Positions 1 to 9,056 of a stretch of 64,000 nt of DNA are shown here, piece after piece. Source of the DNA: Eubacterium plexicaudatum ASF492 (GTDB taxonomy: Bacteria > Bacillota > Clostridia > Lachnospirales > Lachnospiraceae); assembly GCF_000364225.2 (NCBI RefSeq), contig NZ_AQFT02000001.1, forward strand, positions 1-64,000, in the 5' to 3' direction. The notes below the pieces were generated by a model, which was not told where the DNA came from, ran no database searches, and was given only the letters and a program-made list of their open reading frames with translations. The position numbers were made by a program, and so were the translations under genes. Within the stretch, counting starts at the first letter, position 1; every line of letters starts with the position of its first letter.

Positions 1-24
1 ACATGTACGGACAGTGCTGCGGTA

Positions 25-540
25 TTATGGCCTGCAGACAGAACATGCATCGTATCCTGCGGACTGTGCATTTGATAATGCGATTGCATGCTTGGAACGC
101 TGAGATATCTGCATCCGTCACGATGGTATTTACTGCCGGTATCCGTAATGTATACCGTCAGTTCCTTTGTGTCCGAAGCAGTATCGGAATTATTTTGGCT
201 GACAGACTGCGCCTGTCTTTTTACCCCTTTTATATGCAGGGATTTGAGCAGGGAAGCGTTTACCGTACCGGTTACTTTCAGATCGTAGTCTTTCTGGTAC
301 CGTTTGATCGCTTTTGTCGTCTTGCGTCCCTGTACACCGTCAGGCGTACCACAGTCGTAACCGCATTGGGTCAGCTTTTTTGTACTTTTTGATCGTTGCC
401 TTGTTGTAGCTGGTATCTGCCCGGACCGTAACCGTTGGAAGGGCCGAGTCCGTGTACTGCAGCGGCATGCCTGAAATCATGGAACAGGACAGCAGGACGG
501 TCAGCAGCAGCCGGACAAATAACAGTTTCAGCTTTTGCAT
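25..540 (-). pseudogene. Secreted peptidoglycan-binding protein, frame-disrupted
   Basis: The start is ATG at 540, behind an AGGAGG-like site. The protein opens with a signal peptide (MQKLKLLFVRLLLTVLLSC). After a one-base shift in the T6 run near 379, the frame continues as a PG_binding_1 domain with the GYDCGTPDGVQG core and a helix ending in AIKRYQ. A second shift near 93 restores a C-terminal metal-ribbon-like module: GSKYHRDGCRYL, then DACSVCRP and a stop at 25. The order of signal peptide, peptidoglycan-binding fold and YHxxxC...CxxC tail is common in clostridial exported proteins. I infer a cell-wall role. Both breaks look like missing bases, so the gene may be intact in the organism. 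Confidence 0.7.
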
Positions 541-609
541 GAGTGCAGCCTCCTTTCTATCATTCTATTACCATTGTAACACAAATGATAAAAATGTGGC
601 AAACATTGT

Positions 610-1683
610 TCAGGATTTTGGAGAAACTTTTGCTTTTTGTGCAAACTCTGTCGTAACAAGCGCCTCATAAGGCGGACGTTTTGTAATGACTTCGGCGTCT
701 TCCAGTATGGTTAAGAGCAGGTCAAAGCTGTCCTTAGAAAACAGGAGGTCATTTTTCCACGTATCCTGTTCATGATAACGTTCTACGATCATGGTAAGCG
801 TATCCGCATCCGTTTCGGAAAACTGATTTTTAATCGCGGCAGCGATTTCTTCGGCGGTGTGTGGTTACATAGTCCATGCCTTTTTGCAGTGCATTTGTAA
901 AAGCCTGGATCAGGTCTTTGTGACTGTCCAGATAGCTTTGCTTTGCGCTGAAAGCGGTATAAGGGACATATCCGGATTCTACGCCGACAGAGCTTACGAC
1001 ATATCCGGCGCCCTCTTGTTCCAGTGCGGTAGCAGAAGGTTCAAATTCCACCGTATAGGCGCCTTTGCCGCCGGAAAAGGCAGCTGCGGTAGAGCCAAAA
1101 TCAATGCTTTGGTCGATGTTCACGTCGGATGGGCGGATATCGTTTTTCTTTAATACGTATTCAAACACCATTTCGGCATACCGCCGGCCCGGCCACCAAG
1201 CACATCGGCTCCTTTTAAGTCGCTCAGCTTAAAGTCATCCGTCTTTTCTCGTGCGACAATAAAATTGCCTGCGCGCTGTGTCAGCTGTGCAAAGTTCACA
1301 ACGGCATCCGCCGAACCTTCATTATAAGTATAGACGGTCGTTTCCGGTCCCATAAATCCGATATCTGCTTCGCCGGATAAAACAGCGGCCATAACTTTAT
1401 CCGCACCGAATCCGGTAACCAGCTGCAGGTCAATGCCTTCCTGATTAAAGTATCCGTTTCTATGGCAGCGTACATAGGTGCATAAAAGATAGAATGGGCG
1501 ACTTCGTTCAGTGTGATTTTGGTAAGTGTCGGTTCGGAAGGTGATTCATTGGAAGAATTTTGAGAATTGGATTTTTGAGAATCCGTTTTTTGGATGGTGT
1601 CTTGTTGGCTGCATCCGACAAGCAGAAAACAGTGTCAGTGCAGCGATCGACAGAAGTGGAAGAAAGTGTCTTTTTAAGCTCAT
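610..1683 (-). pseudogene. ABC transporter substrate-binding lipoprotein, NMT1/ThiY-SsuA type, frame-disrupted
   Basis: The start is ATG at 1683 after an AGG site. A hydrophobic signal leads to LVGCSQQ, a lipobox, once a shift near 1640 is made. The mature part contains FYAPMYAA, GYFNQEG, a segment around VLSGEADIGFMGPE, then LGGRAGGMPK, and ends near 610. These match the NMT1/THI5-like periplasmic-binding fold (nitrate, sulfonate, taurine or thiamine-precursor binding proteins). At least four shifts break it (about 1640, 1458, 1175, 845). The length of about 357 residues is normal. No permease or ATPase lies beside it, so the ligand is unknown. It would sit on the outer face of the membrane. 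Confidence 0.75.
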
Positions 1684-1790
1684 AAAAAGACCTCCGTATG
1701 TGGATTTGTATAGTATACTGCGTGAAATGGAAAATGTGCGTTTTTAAAAATAGAAAGCTCAAAATCTTGGGAATTTCGCAAAAGTATTGA

Positions 1791-2006
1791 TTTTACAACA
1801 TATATAGGAAATTACAAGACAAAAATGTCACTAAATTTGTAGTTTGGATTAGAGAAAGCTTCAAGGAGAAAGGAGTTGGATATACCCCCAATCCAAGCTA
1901 TGTTGGTTCCGTAAGGATCTGTGCTTGTAAGGAAACAGAAGTGCTAATTGCTGCGGAAGGCACGGATGTATTGGGATACCAAATAAATTTAATTCTAAAC
2001 AGTTAA
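1791..2006 (+). pseudogene. Short open-frame remnant
   Basis: An open frame of about 71 codons without an ATG start reads KFVVWIRESFKEKG, then SVRICACKETEVLIAAEG, and stops at 2004-2006. The sequence is protein-like, but I do not recognise the family. It may be the tail of a deleted gene. It lies between damaged minus-strand genes. Confidence 0.25.
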
Positions 2007-2050
2007 ATAAACCGTAATTATGTTTGTATAATCATTGTATATTACGGAAG

Positions 2051-2944
2051 TTATTGTATTAACTTTTCGGTTACTAATTGACCACATTCATGTTATCATC
2101 ATTGCATGAATAAATAAGTATTGTTTATATCCTGCCCTGGATAACAGTTTCTCGAATTCTTCCATTCTATCTATAGATGAACCGTCAAACCATTTTTTAT
2201 GCTAGCGCGTGTAGGATTAATTTTTGAAATCTTACGTTATTTTATCTTTTACATCCTTGAATTTTGTAATAATGTCAGGAATCCTCATCAGAATCATTAA
2301 TTCCCTCTATTAAAATATAGTTTATTTTAAAATACGGTATAGTTGAATGATAGATCATTTGGATTATGGAATCTGCATTATAAGTAATAATTTATAGTAT
2401 TGTATAATATTTTGTATTTTCTGTAAATGATGAGTAATGTAGGTAATTTGAATAGTTCGAAATTGGATCACAGTGTTCAGAATTTCTACTTTTTTTCAAC
2501 TAGTTTGAGTCCAGCAACATGAGGATATTGAAAAGATATATTTTTTATTTTTATTATTAATCTTTTTCAATACTTTTTCAACGTTATTTATTGTAAAGTA
2601 TAAATCACCAATTCCCATCATTGAAACTAGATATTGGTTTTATTTTGGAGGTGATTATGATTATTATATACAGAAAAATGTCGTAATTTCTTCTGCAGTT
2701 AAAGAACGAATATGCGATATCTGAGAAGATGCACAAAACCACACTTCATCATGCACCATAGCTTGATGGCATTCTATTACTTGTTTTTTTTCCTCATGTC
2801 AGTTGTATCTTTTAAATATGGATAAGTAACCTGCTTCTATATATTCACATCTATTTTAAAATATATATTTCGTTGTTTTTTCATAATTCCAATCACTTCC
2901 ACATAATTATTCGAAACACTATATTGATTGTATAATGTTATCAT
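2051..2944 (-). pseudogene. RlmN-like radical SAM protein, heavily frame-disrupted
   Basis: Joining minus-strand frames gives a recognisable radical SAM protein of about 298 residues. ATG at 2944 starts 3 bases after the stop of the preceding gene. Its N-terminal part contains VIECHQA. Near 2735 two frames combine to the Cys-x3-Cys-x2-Cys cluster (CMMKCGFC) followed by RSLTAEEI, the cluster context seen in RlmN-type enzymes. Later come VFMGIGD-like and FSISS segments, YILIEGINDSDED, KINPTRAS and a C-terminal CGQLVTEK before the stop at 2051. These match the RlmN/Cfr branch, which uses S-adenosylmethionine and a [4Fe-4S] cluster to methylate RNA adenosines. At least six shifts or stops are present. 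It is shorter than true RlmN (about 340 residues), so it is probably a specialised paralogue. Confidence 0.55.
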
Positions 2945-2947
2945 TTT

Positions 2948-3721
2948 TTACTTATTCCTTTCCTCCAAATACTCATATAACCACATGTTATTGTCTGCGT
3001 TTCTCATTACATGCTGGAAATCTCTGGAATATTCTGCCCATGTCTATGGGAACGTTTCAATACAAACTTATATTATTGCTATTTTCATATGTGTAAATAT
3101 GGGGCGACTATAATTTCATTTTCATTGGCGTTATAGATATGGTAATTTATCTACTTCCAAATAGATAGATTCATATCTTGTTTTTTTACATATTTGTTCT
3201 TCTGTTTTTTTACACAAACAGAATATTTCATTATATAAAAATCACGAAGCAGTTCTTTTTCTTTGTTTTCTTCTCCTTCAAGGTTTTTATAAATAATAAA
3301 GGTTATTTCTCCTTTTCCCTTAAGAATTCGGATAATATTTCTTTTGAATTTCTCCTTAATATCATTCTCAAGCCATCTGTTCAATGTTCTACCTGATATA
3401 ATCCACTTTTCATTCGTTATTTTCAGCAAAATCTATCCAGAAGTCACTTGCTAATTCGGATCTTCCTTTAATCGCAAGAATTCCTTTGTTTGTATTTCTT
3501 CAAGAACAGTTATCATTTGTTTAAGGATTTCTATTTCTTCGACTTTATTTTCAAATACAACTTCAGAAAAAATATAGAAAATAGAGGATGCAATAATTGA
3601 AGAAACAATTCCTAATAAAATTGCTTTTATATCACTATTGTTAACAATGACGTAATAATAGGTATTGCATTAAAAGAATAATTATGATACATATTATTGT
3701 TCTTTTTCTTTTGCTTGACAT
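2948..3721 (-). pseudogene. Membrane-anchored protein of unknown function, frame-disrupted
   Basis: ATG at 3721 follows a GGAG site. The reconstructed protein has a basic N-terminus and two hydrophobic stretches (IICIIIILLMQYLLL and ILLGIVSSIIASSIFYIF), then a short coiled-coil stretch (VEEIEILKQMITVLEEIQ). A soluble domain follows with SDFWIDF, a strongly patterned GRTLNRWLENDI, FIIYKNLEGE and ANENEIIVAPY, ending EYLEERNK at 2948. The radical SAM gene starts 3 bases later, so the two form an operon. I do not recognise the soluble domain. At least five frame breaks are present, and this stretch is much richer in A and T than the genes that follow. Confidence 0.45.
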
Positions 3722-3932
3722 AGGTTCTCCTTCGGCTATTTAAAAAGTAACCCTTATAGGCATTAGTATAGTATATTTTATGGCAAATGACAACAGCGCG
3801 TTGAAAAAACTTCCTTTAAATAATGCAGATAACTATGAAATAATTAAGAGTCTTAATCTATAAACTGTTATAGTATAATTCAAATACAGCAAAATCAACT
3901 ATTTTTTACAATTTATTGTGATTTCGACTACT

Positions 3933-4238
3933 GTTCATAGGCAATGTCATTTGCTTAAGTTATCATAGTCAGACCATGCGCCTGTCGGAGTGGTTTTGCC
4001 GGCCGGAACATCCTCTGAAAGGACGTCAAAGGGGCGTTTTTAACGGAGGTGAAATCCAGCGCTTACAAAGACTTAGGCGCGAAGCCTTTGCTGAGCGTCT
4101 TAGTCTTCGTTAGCGATTAGTTCACCGCAGTGTTGCCCGGTCCGCTCAGAGGATGTTCCGGCCGGCAAAACCACTCCGACAGGCGCAGAGTCGTTCGGAA
4201 ATCCGTTAAGTAATGACATTGGTTCATAGGTAATGTCA
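3933..4238. repeat. Palindromic mobile-like element with perfect 42-bp inverted arms
   Basis: Bases 3977-4018 are the exact reverse complement of 4146-4187 (42 of 42). The arms begin TGCGCCTGTCGGAGTGG. The 127 bases between them are themselves self-complementary: GGTGAA...TTCACC encloses two 21-base strands (4060-4080 region against 4091-4114 region) that pair at about 17 positions. Weaker pairing extends outward to AATGTCATT/AATGACATT. A 17-bp direct repeat (GTTCATAGGYAATGTCA, one mismatch) flanks the whole at 3933-3949 and 4222-4238. The element is G+C-rich in an A+T-rich stretch and has no long open frame. A MITE-type non-autonomous transposon or a structured RNA would both fit. The rest of 3722-4449 shows no gene. 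Confidence 0.75.
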
Positions 4239-4449
4239 ATTATTCATTTTTATAGTAGATAAAATGGCTGGTGATGTATCATATATTCTTTTTTGCATCT
4301 GAGTTTACTATATTGGACCAAATGGCAGATGGAAGTTTTAGAAATTGTTGCTTGTTATCTTATGAAAAGTGATGTAAATAACATATTTGTAAAATCAGTC
4401 CGGATGTGTATGAATTATGCTCCGTAGCATGTTGAAAATGGGGTATGTG

Positions 4450-5443
4450 ATGACAGAGATTTTTGGTACGTTAGGGCCGGCCTGTGCGCAGGCGGATTTG
4501 TTGGAAAAGATGTTTTTGGAAGGGATGACGGTATGCGGCTGAATCTGTCTCATACGAGTCTGAACGAAAGCGAAGATTTATACGGAATTTTCAGCTGGCC
4601 GCGCAGCGTGCCGGCGTTCGGCCGGAGCTTTTGATTGATATGCAGGGGCCGGAAGTGCGCATCGGAGCATTGAGCGCGCCGCTGCAGCTAAAAGAATCGG
4701 AAGAGGTTGTGTTTGCAGGGCAGCAGGAGACACAGCCGCAGGCGGGTGTGATTCCTGCTGAGCATCAGGTACTGTCGGCGTTGGAAACGGGAGACCGCGT
4801 TCTTTTGGACGATGGAAAGCTGGAGCTTATGATTACGGCGATAAAGCCTCAGATACGGGCCCGTGTGCTGCAGGGCGGTGTGCTGCACAGCAGAAAAGTC
4901 TGAAAATTGTGGATAAACGGATCTCAGGCCCGTTATGACAGTGCAGGACAGAGAAAATCTCCGACTGGCAAAAAGTTATGGCGTAACAGCTCTGATGCAG
5001 CCTTTTGTGACAACCGGAATGCAGCTGTCGGAAGTAAAAAACGTGCTGTCGGAATATGGAATGGAGCATATCCGTATTTTTGCAAAAATAGAAAACCGCG
5101 AAGGGATGGAGCATATTCGGGATATTATACCGCATGCGGATATGGTTGTAATTGCACGAGGCGATCTTGGGAATGATATGCCTTTGTGGGAACTTCCTGC
5201 CGCACAGAAACACTGTCTGAAATATGCAGAAAGGAAGGACGGCCGTTTTTAGTTGTGACGCAGCTGCTTGCATCTATGATACACCATCCGTATCCGACAC
5301 GGGCGGAAGTGTCCGACATCTTTCATGCCGTTGTGGATGGGGCATCGGCTGTTATGGTTACAAATGAGACTGCTGTGGGGAAATATCCGGTGGAAGTTAT
5401 CCGGTATTTGAAAAAGACGGCACAAGAGGCAGAGAGATATTGA
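4450..5443 (+). pseudogene. pyk: Pyruvate kinase, short form, frame-disrupted
   Basis: Pyruvate kinase converts phosphoenolpyruvate and ADP to pyruvate and ATP. Pieces in successive frames are MTEIFGTLGPAC, MRLNLSHTSLNE, LLIDMQGPEVRIG, the B-domain stretch GDRVLLDDGKLEL, the barrel motif IFAKIENREGMEHI, VVIARGDLGNDMP and PTRAEVSDI, ending at 5443. These cover the TIM barrel and part of the B domain. At least four shifts occur (about 4527, 4583, 4895, 5225). The protein of about 331 residues ends right after the barrel, so the usual C-terminal allosteric domain (about 130 residues) is absent. A barrel-only paralogue is therefore more likely than the housekeeping enzyme. Confidence 0.8.
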
Positions 5444-5532
5444 AATTTTTTAAAAGTTGTGGCATTATGACTATTGGAATGTCCAATCTGGAACCGGACA
5501 CGCGATACACATACAAAAACAGGAGGAAAAAC

Positions 5533-6572
5533 ATGGATTACAAAATGCTGGAGTTGATATTGAAGCGGGTTACAAGTCCGTAGAGTTAATGAAAAACACG
5601 TACAAAGTACGATGAGGCCGGAGGTATTGACGAATCTGGGAGGTTTTTCCGGGGCTTTTCCATGGAGGCGTTTAAACAGATGGAAAAGCCTACGCTCGTC
5701 TCCGGTACGGATGGTGTCGGTACGAAATTAAAACTGGCTTTTTTAACGGACAGGCATGATACGGTTGGTATTGACTGTGTGGCAATGTGTGTCAACGATA
5801 TTGCATGTGCAGGTGGTGAGCCGTTATTTTTCCTGGATTATATTGCATGTGGAAAAAATTATCCGGATAAAATAGAAGCAATTGTGAGCGGCGTGGCAGA
5901 AGGATGCAGACAGTCAAATGCCGCGCTAATCGGCGGGGAAACGGCGGAAATGCCGGGATTTTATCCGCCGGATGAATATGACCTTGCCGGATTTGCGGTA
6001 GGTGTCGTAGATGAGAAAGATATTATTACGGGCAAGATTTAACCAAAGGGGATGTGCTGATCGGACTGGCATCTTCAGGCGTACATTCCAACGGTTTTTC
6101 ACTTGTCCGCAAAATTTTTGATTTAAATCAGGAAAAAATGCAGATAATAAAAAAGTACTGGATACGTATGTTCCGCAGCTGGGCAAAACGATTGGAGAAG
6201 AACTGCTGACACCGACACGTATCTATGTGCGGACGCTGCGGAAATAAAAGAAGCCGGGGTTGTGCTCAAAGCCTGCAGTCATATTACCGGCGGCGGATTT
6301 TATGAAATGTGCCGCGTATGCTGCCGGACGGGATCTGTGCCGTAATCCGAAAAGACAGCTATCCGGTACCGGAGATTTTCCGTCTGCTTGCGGAAAAAGG
6401 AAATGTGGAAGAACAGATGATGTACAATACGTTTAATATGGGAATCGGTATGGTGCTGGGCGTAGGTGCCTCGCAGGCGGAACGGACGATAGAAGCAGCC
6501 GGACTGGCAGGTGTGGAAGCGTATATAATCGGCGTTGCGGACGAAGGAGAAAAAGGAGTGACATTATGTTAA
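5533..6572 (+). pseudogene. purM: Phosphoribosylformylglycinamidine cyclo-ligase, frame-disrupted
   Basis: PurM closes the imidazole ring of aminoimidazole ribonucleotide using ATP in purine synthesis. AGGAGG precedes ATG at 5533. Visible segments are [92 protein letters not shown] and MYNTFNMGIGM. They cover the whole protein (about 346 residues). Frame breaks lie near 5545, 5605, 6042, 6135, 6200 and 6305; at 5545 one A is missing from a run. The stop overlaps the purN start (ATGTTAA), as in other purM-purN pairs. Translational coupling is likely. Confidence 0.88.
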
Positions 6573-7190
6573 GACTGGCAGTGTTCGTATCCGGCGGCGG
6601 GACAAATCTGCAGGCGCTGATTGACGCGGTTCATGAAAACAAAATTCAAAATGCACGGATTGCGCTTGTAGTCAGCAATAAAAAGGATGCCTATGCACTG
6701 GAACGTGCGCGCAAGCATGGGATCAAACAGTGCTGTATTGCGCCAAAAGATTATGCGGACGCAGATGCGTTTGCAGAAGCGCTTATAAGCACACTGGAAG
6801 AAGAACGGATTGATCTGGTCGTACTGGCCGGTTATCTTGTGATTTTACCGGCATTGCTGATACAAAATATAAAAACCGGATGATTAACATTCATCCGTCA
6901 CTGATTCCTTCTTTTGCGGTGCGGGATATTATGGACTGAAAGTGCATGAAAGCGTACTTGCAAGAGGGGTAAAGGTGACCGGAGCGACGGTGCATTTTGT
7001 AGATGAAGGCACGGATACCGGACCGATTATTTTGCAGAAGGCAGTGGAAGTAAAACAGGACGATACGCCGCAGCAGCTGCAAAGACGTGTAATGGAAGAA
7101 GCGGAGTGGAAGATTTTACCGGAAGCGGTAAACTTGATTGCGAACGGCAGGGTATCCGTTTCGAATGGCAGAGTTGTGATGCAACAATAA
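6566..7190 (+). pseudogene. purN: Phosphoribosylglycinamide formyltransferase, frame-disrupted
   Basis: PurN transfers a formyl group from 10-formyltetrahydrofolate to glycinamide ribonucleotide. The N-terminal part, LRLAVFVSGGGTNLQALID, holds the phosphate loop. VVLAGYLVILPALL, MINIHPSLIPSF (the HPSLLP motif with the active-site Asn and His) and VHFVDEGTDTGPIILQ follow. About 207 residues are encoded, the usual length. Two shifts lie near 6868 and 6920. It sits between purM and purD with tight spacing, so the three act in one purine operon. Confidence 0.9.
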
Positions 7191-7223
7191 ATCAAATTGA
7201 AATCAGTATAAGGAGACTTGAAT

Positions 7224-8497
7224 ATGAATGTTTTGATCATAGGAAGCGGCGGACGTGAACATGCGATTGCGGCCAGCGCGGCCAAAAGCTCAAAAGTAGA
7301 TAAAATTTACTGTGCACCGGGAAATGCAGGCATTGGACAGATCGCAGAATGCGTTCCGATTTCGGCGATGGAGTTTGACAGGCTGGCGGATTTTGCAGTA
7401 GAGTATGCGATAGACTTTACGATTGTCGGTATGGATGATCCGCTGGTCGGAGGCATTGTAGACGTATTTGAGGAACGGGGACTCAAGGTGTTTGGGCCGC
7501 GCAAAAATGCTGCGATCTTAGAAGGTTCCAAGGCATTCTCCAAAGACCTGATGAAAAATACAACATTCCGACAGCCGCTTATGAGACATTTGATGATCCG
7601 GCTGCGGCGCTTGCATATTTAAAAACCGCTGAAATGCCGATTGTGTTAAAAGCGGACGGACTGGCGCTCGGCAAAGGTGTTTTGATTTGCAACACGTTAG
7701 AAGAAGCGGAAAAAGGCGTGAAAACGATTATGGAAGATAAAAGTTCGGCGATGCCGGTACCCGGATGGTTGTGGAACAGTTTATGACGGGGCGGGAAGTG
7801 TCCGTACTGTCGTTTGCCGACGGAAAAACGATTCGGATTATGAGTTCGGCACAGGATCACAAGCGCGCAAAAGACGGCGACCAGGGTCTGAATACCGGAG
7901 GTATGGGAACGTTTTCACCGAGTCCGTTTTACACGGATGATGTGGACGCGTTTTGTCAGAAGTATATTTATCAGCCGACGGTAGACGCCATGGCAGCAGA
8001 AGGAAGACCGTTTACCGGCGTTATTTTCTTTGGACTGATGCTGACCAAAGACGGACCGAAAGTGCTGGAGTATAATGCACGTTTCGGCGATCCGGAGGCG
8101 CAGGTTGTGCTCCCTCGGATGAAAATGATATGATTGAGGTTATGGAAGCCTGTGTGGAAGGCAGACTGGATGAAATTCGGCTGGAGTTTGAAGATCAGGC
8201 TGCTGTCTGCGTCGTGCTGGCGTCCGACGGCTATCCGATCGGCTATCAAAAGGCTATCCGATCGAAGGGCTGGATGCGTTTGACAAACGGGAAGATTATT
8301 ATTGTTTTCATGCGGGTACGGCGGAAAAAGACGGCAAAATCGTGACAAATGGCGGTCGGGTGCTTGGGATTACGGCAAAAGGAGAAGATCTGAAACAGGC
8401 GCGGCAAAAAGCATACGAAGCGGTCAGCTGGGTAAGATTTGAGAATAAATATATGCGGCATGATATCGGAAAAGCGATAGACGACGCAGATGTGTAA
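7224..8497 (+). pseudogene. purD: Phosphoribosylamine-glycine ligase, frame-disrupted
   Basis: PurD joins phosphoribosylamine and glycine with ATP. An AAGGAG site precedes ATG at 7224 (NVLIIGSGGREHAI). ATP-grasp parts follow: VLKADGLALGKGV, QDHKRAKDGDQGLNTGGMG and LEYNARFGDPEAQVVLPR. The C-terminal part reads GRVLGITAKG and ends at 8497. About 424 residues, the normal length. Shifts lie near 7560, 7740, 8125 and 8270. The order purM-purN-purD fits the Clostridia purine operon; purH, which often lies between purN and purD, is absent here. Confidence 0.9.
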
Positions 8498-8546
8498 GCA
8501 AAGACGCCTGTGCGTATGATCGGAAGATAAGAAAGGGGGCTTTTTT

Positions 8547-9056
8547 ATGAATTTAATCGTTTCTGCAGATGAAAACTGGGGAATTGGCCGTAACAATCAG
8601 CTGCTGGTGCGGATTCCGGACGACCTGCGTCTGTTTCGCGAACTGACAGAAGGAAAAGTTGTGGTTATGGGCAGAAAGACAAGAGAAAGCCTTCCTAACG
8701 GTATCCTGGCAAACCGTGTCAATCTGGTACTGACGCATGACAGGCATTATGAGGCAGGAAACGCTGTCGTCGTTCATTCCATGGATGAACTGCATCGGAG
8801 GCTGGAACCATATCCGACGGACGAGGTATATGTCATAGGCGGCGGGAGCGTTTACAGCCAGTTGTTAGATGAATGCAGCACAGCATATGTGACAAAGATT
8901 GAGTTTGCATATGCTGCGGATGCATATGCGCCCAATCTGGATCACCTGCCGGAGTGGGAGCTGATAGCTGAAAGTGAAGAGCAGACGTATTTTGATCTTA
9001 TTTATTATTTTCGCAAATATAAAGCAAAGGGGAGGAACCATGGATATAACAGGTAG
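8547..9056 (+). CDS. folA: Dihydrofolate reductase
   Basis: The enzyme reduces dihydrofolate to tetrahydrofolate with NADPH, supplying the folate used by PurN and thymidylate synthesis. The start at 8547 follows AAGGGGG. Family marks are the N-terminal LIVSADENWGIGRNNQLLVRIPDDL, where the substrate-binding acid is Asp, KVVVMGRKTRESLP for NADPH, and VYVIGGGSVYSQLL. The 169 residues match the family. The end overlaps the ilvB start by 17 bases, so the two are probably translationally coupled. This overlap could also hide a small frameshift near the C-terminus. Confidence 0.92.
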   Translation: MNLIVSADENWGIGRNNQLLVRIPDDLRLFRELTEGKVVVMGRKTRESLPNGILANRVNLVLTHDRHYEAGNAVVVHSMDELHRRLEPYPTDEVYVIGGGSVYSQLLDECSTAYVTKIEFAYAADAYAPNLDHLPEWELIAESEEQTYFDLIYYFRKYKAKGRNHGYNR

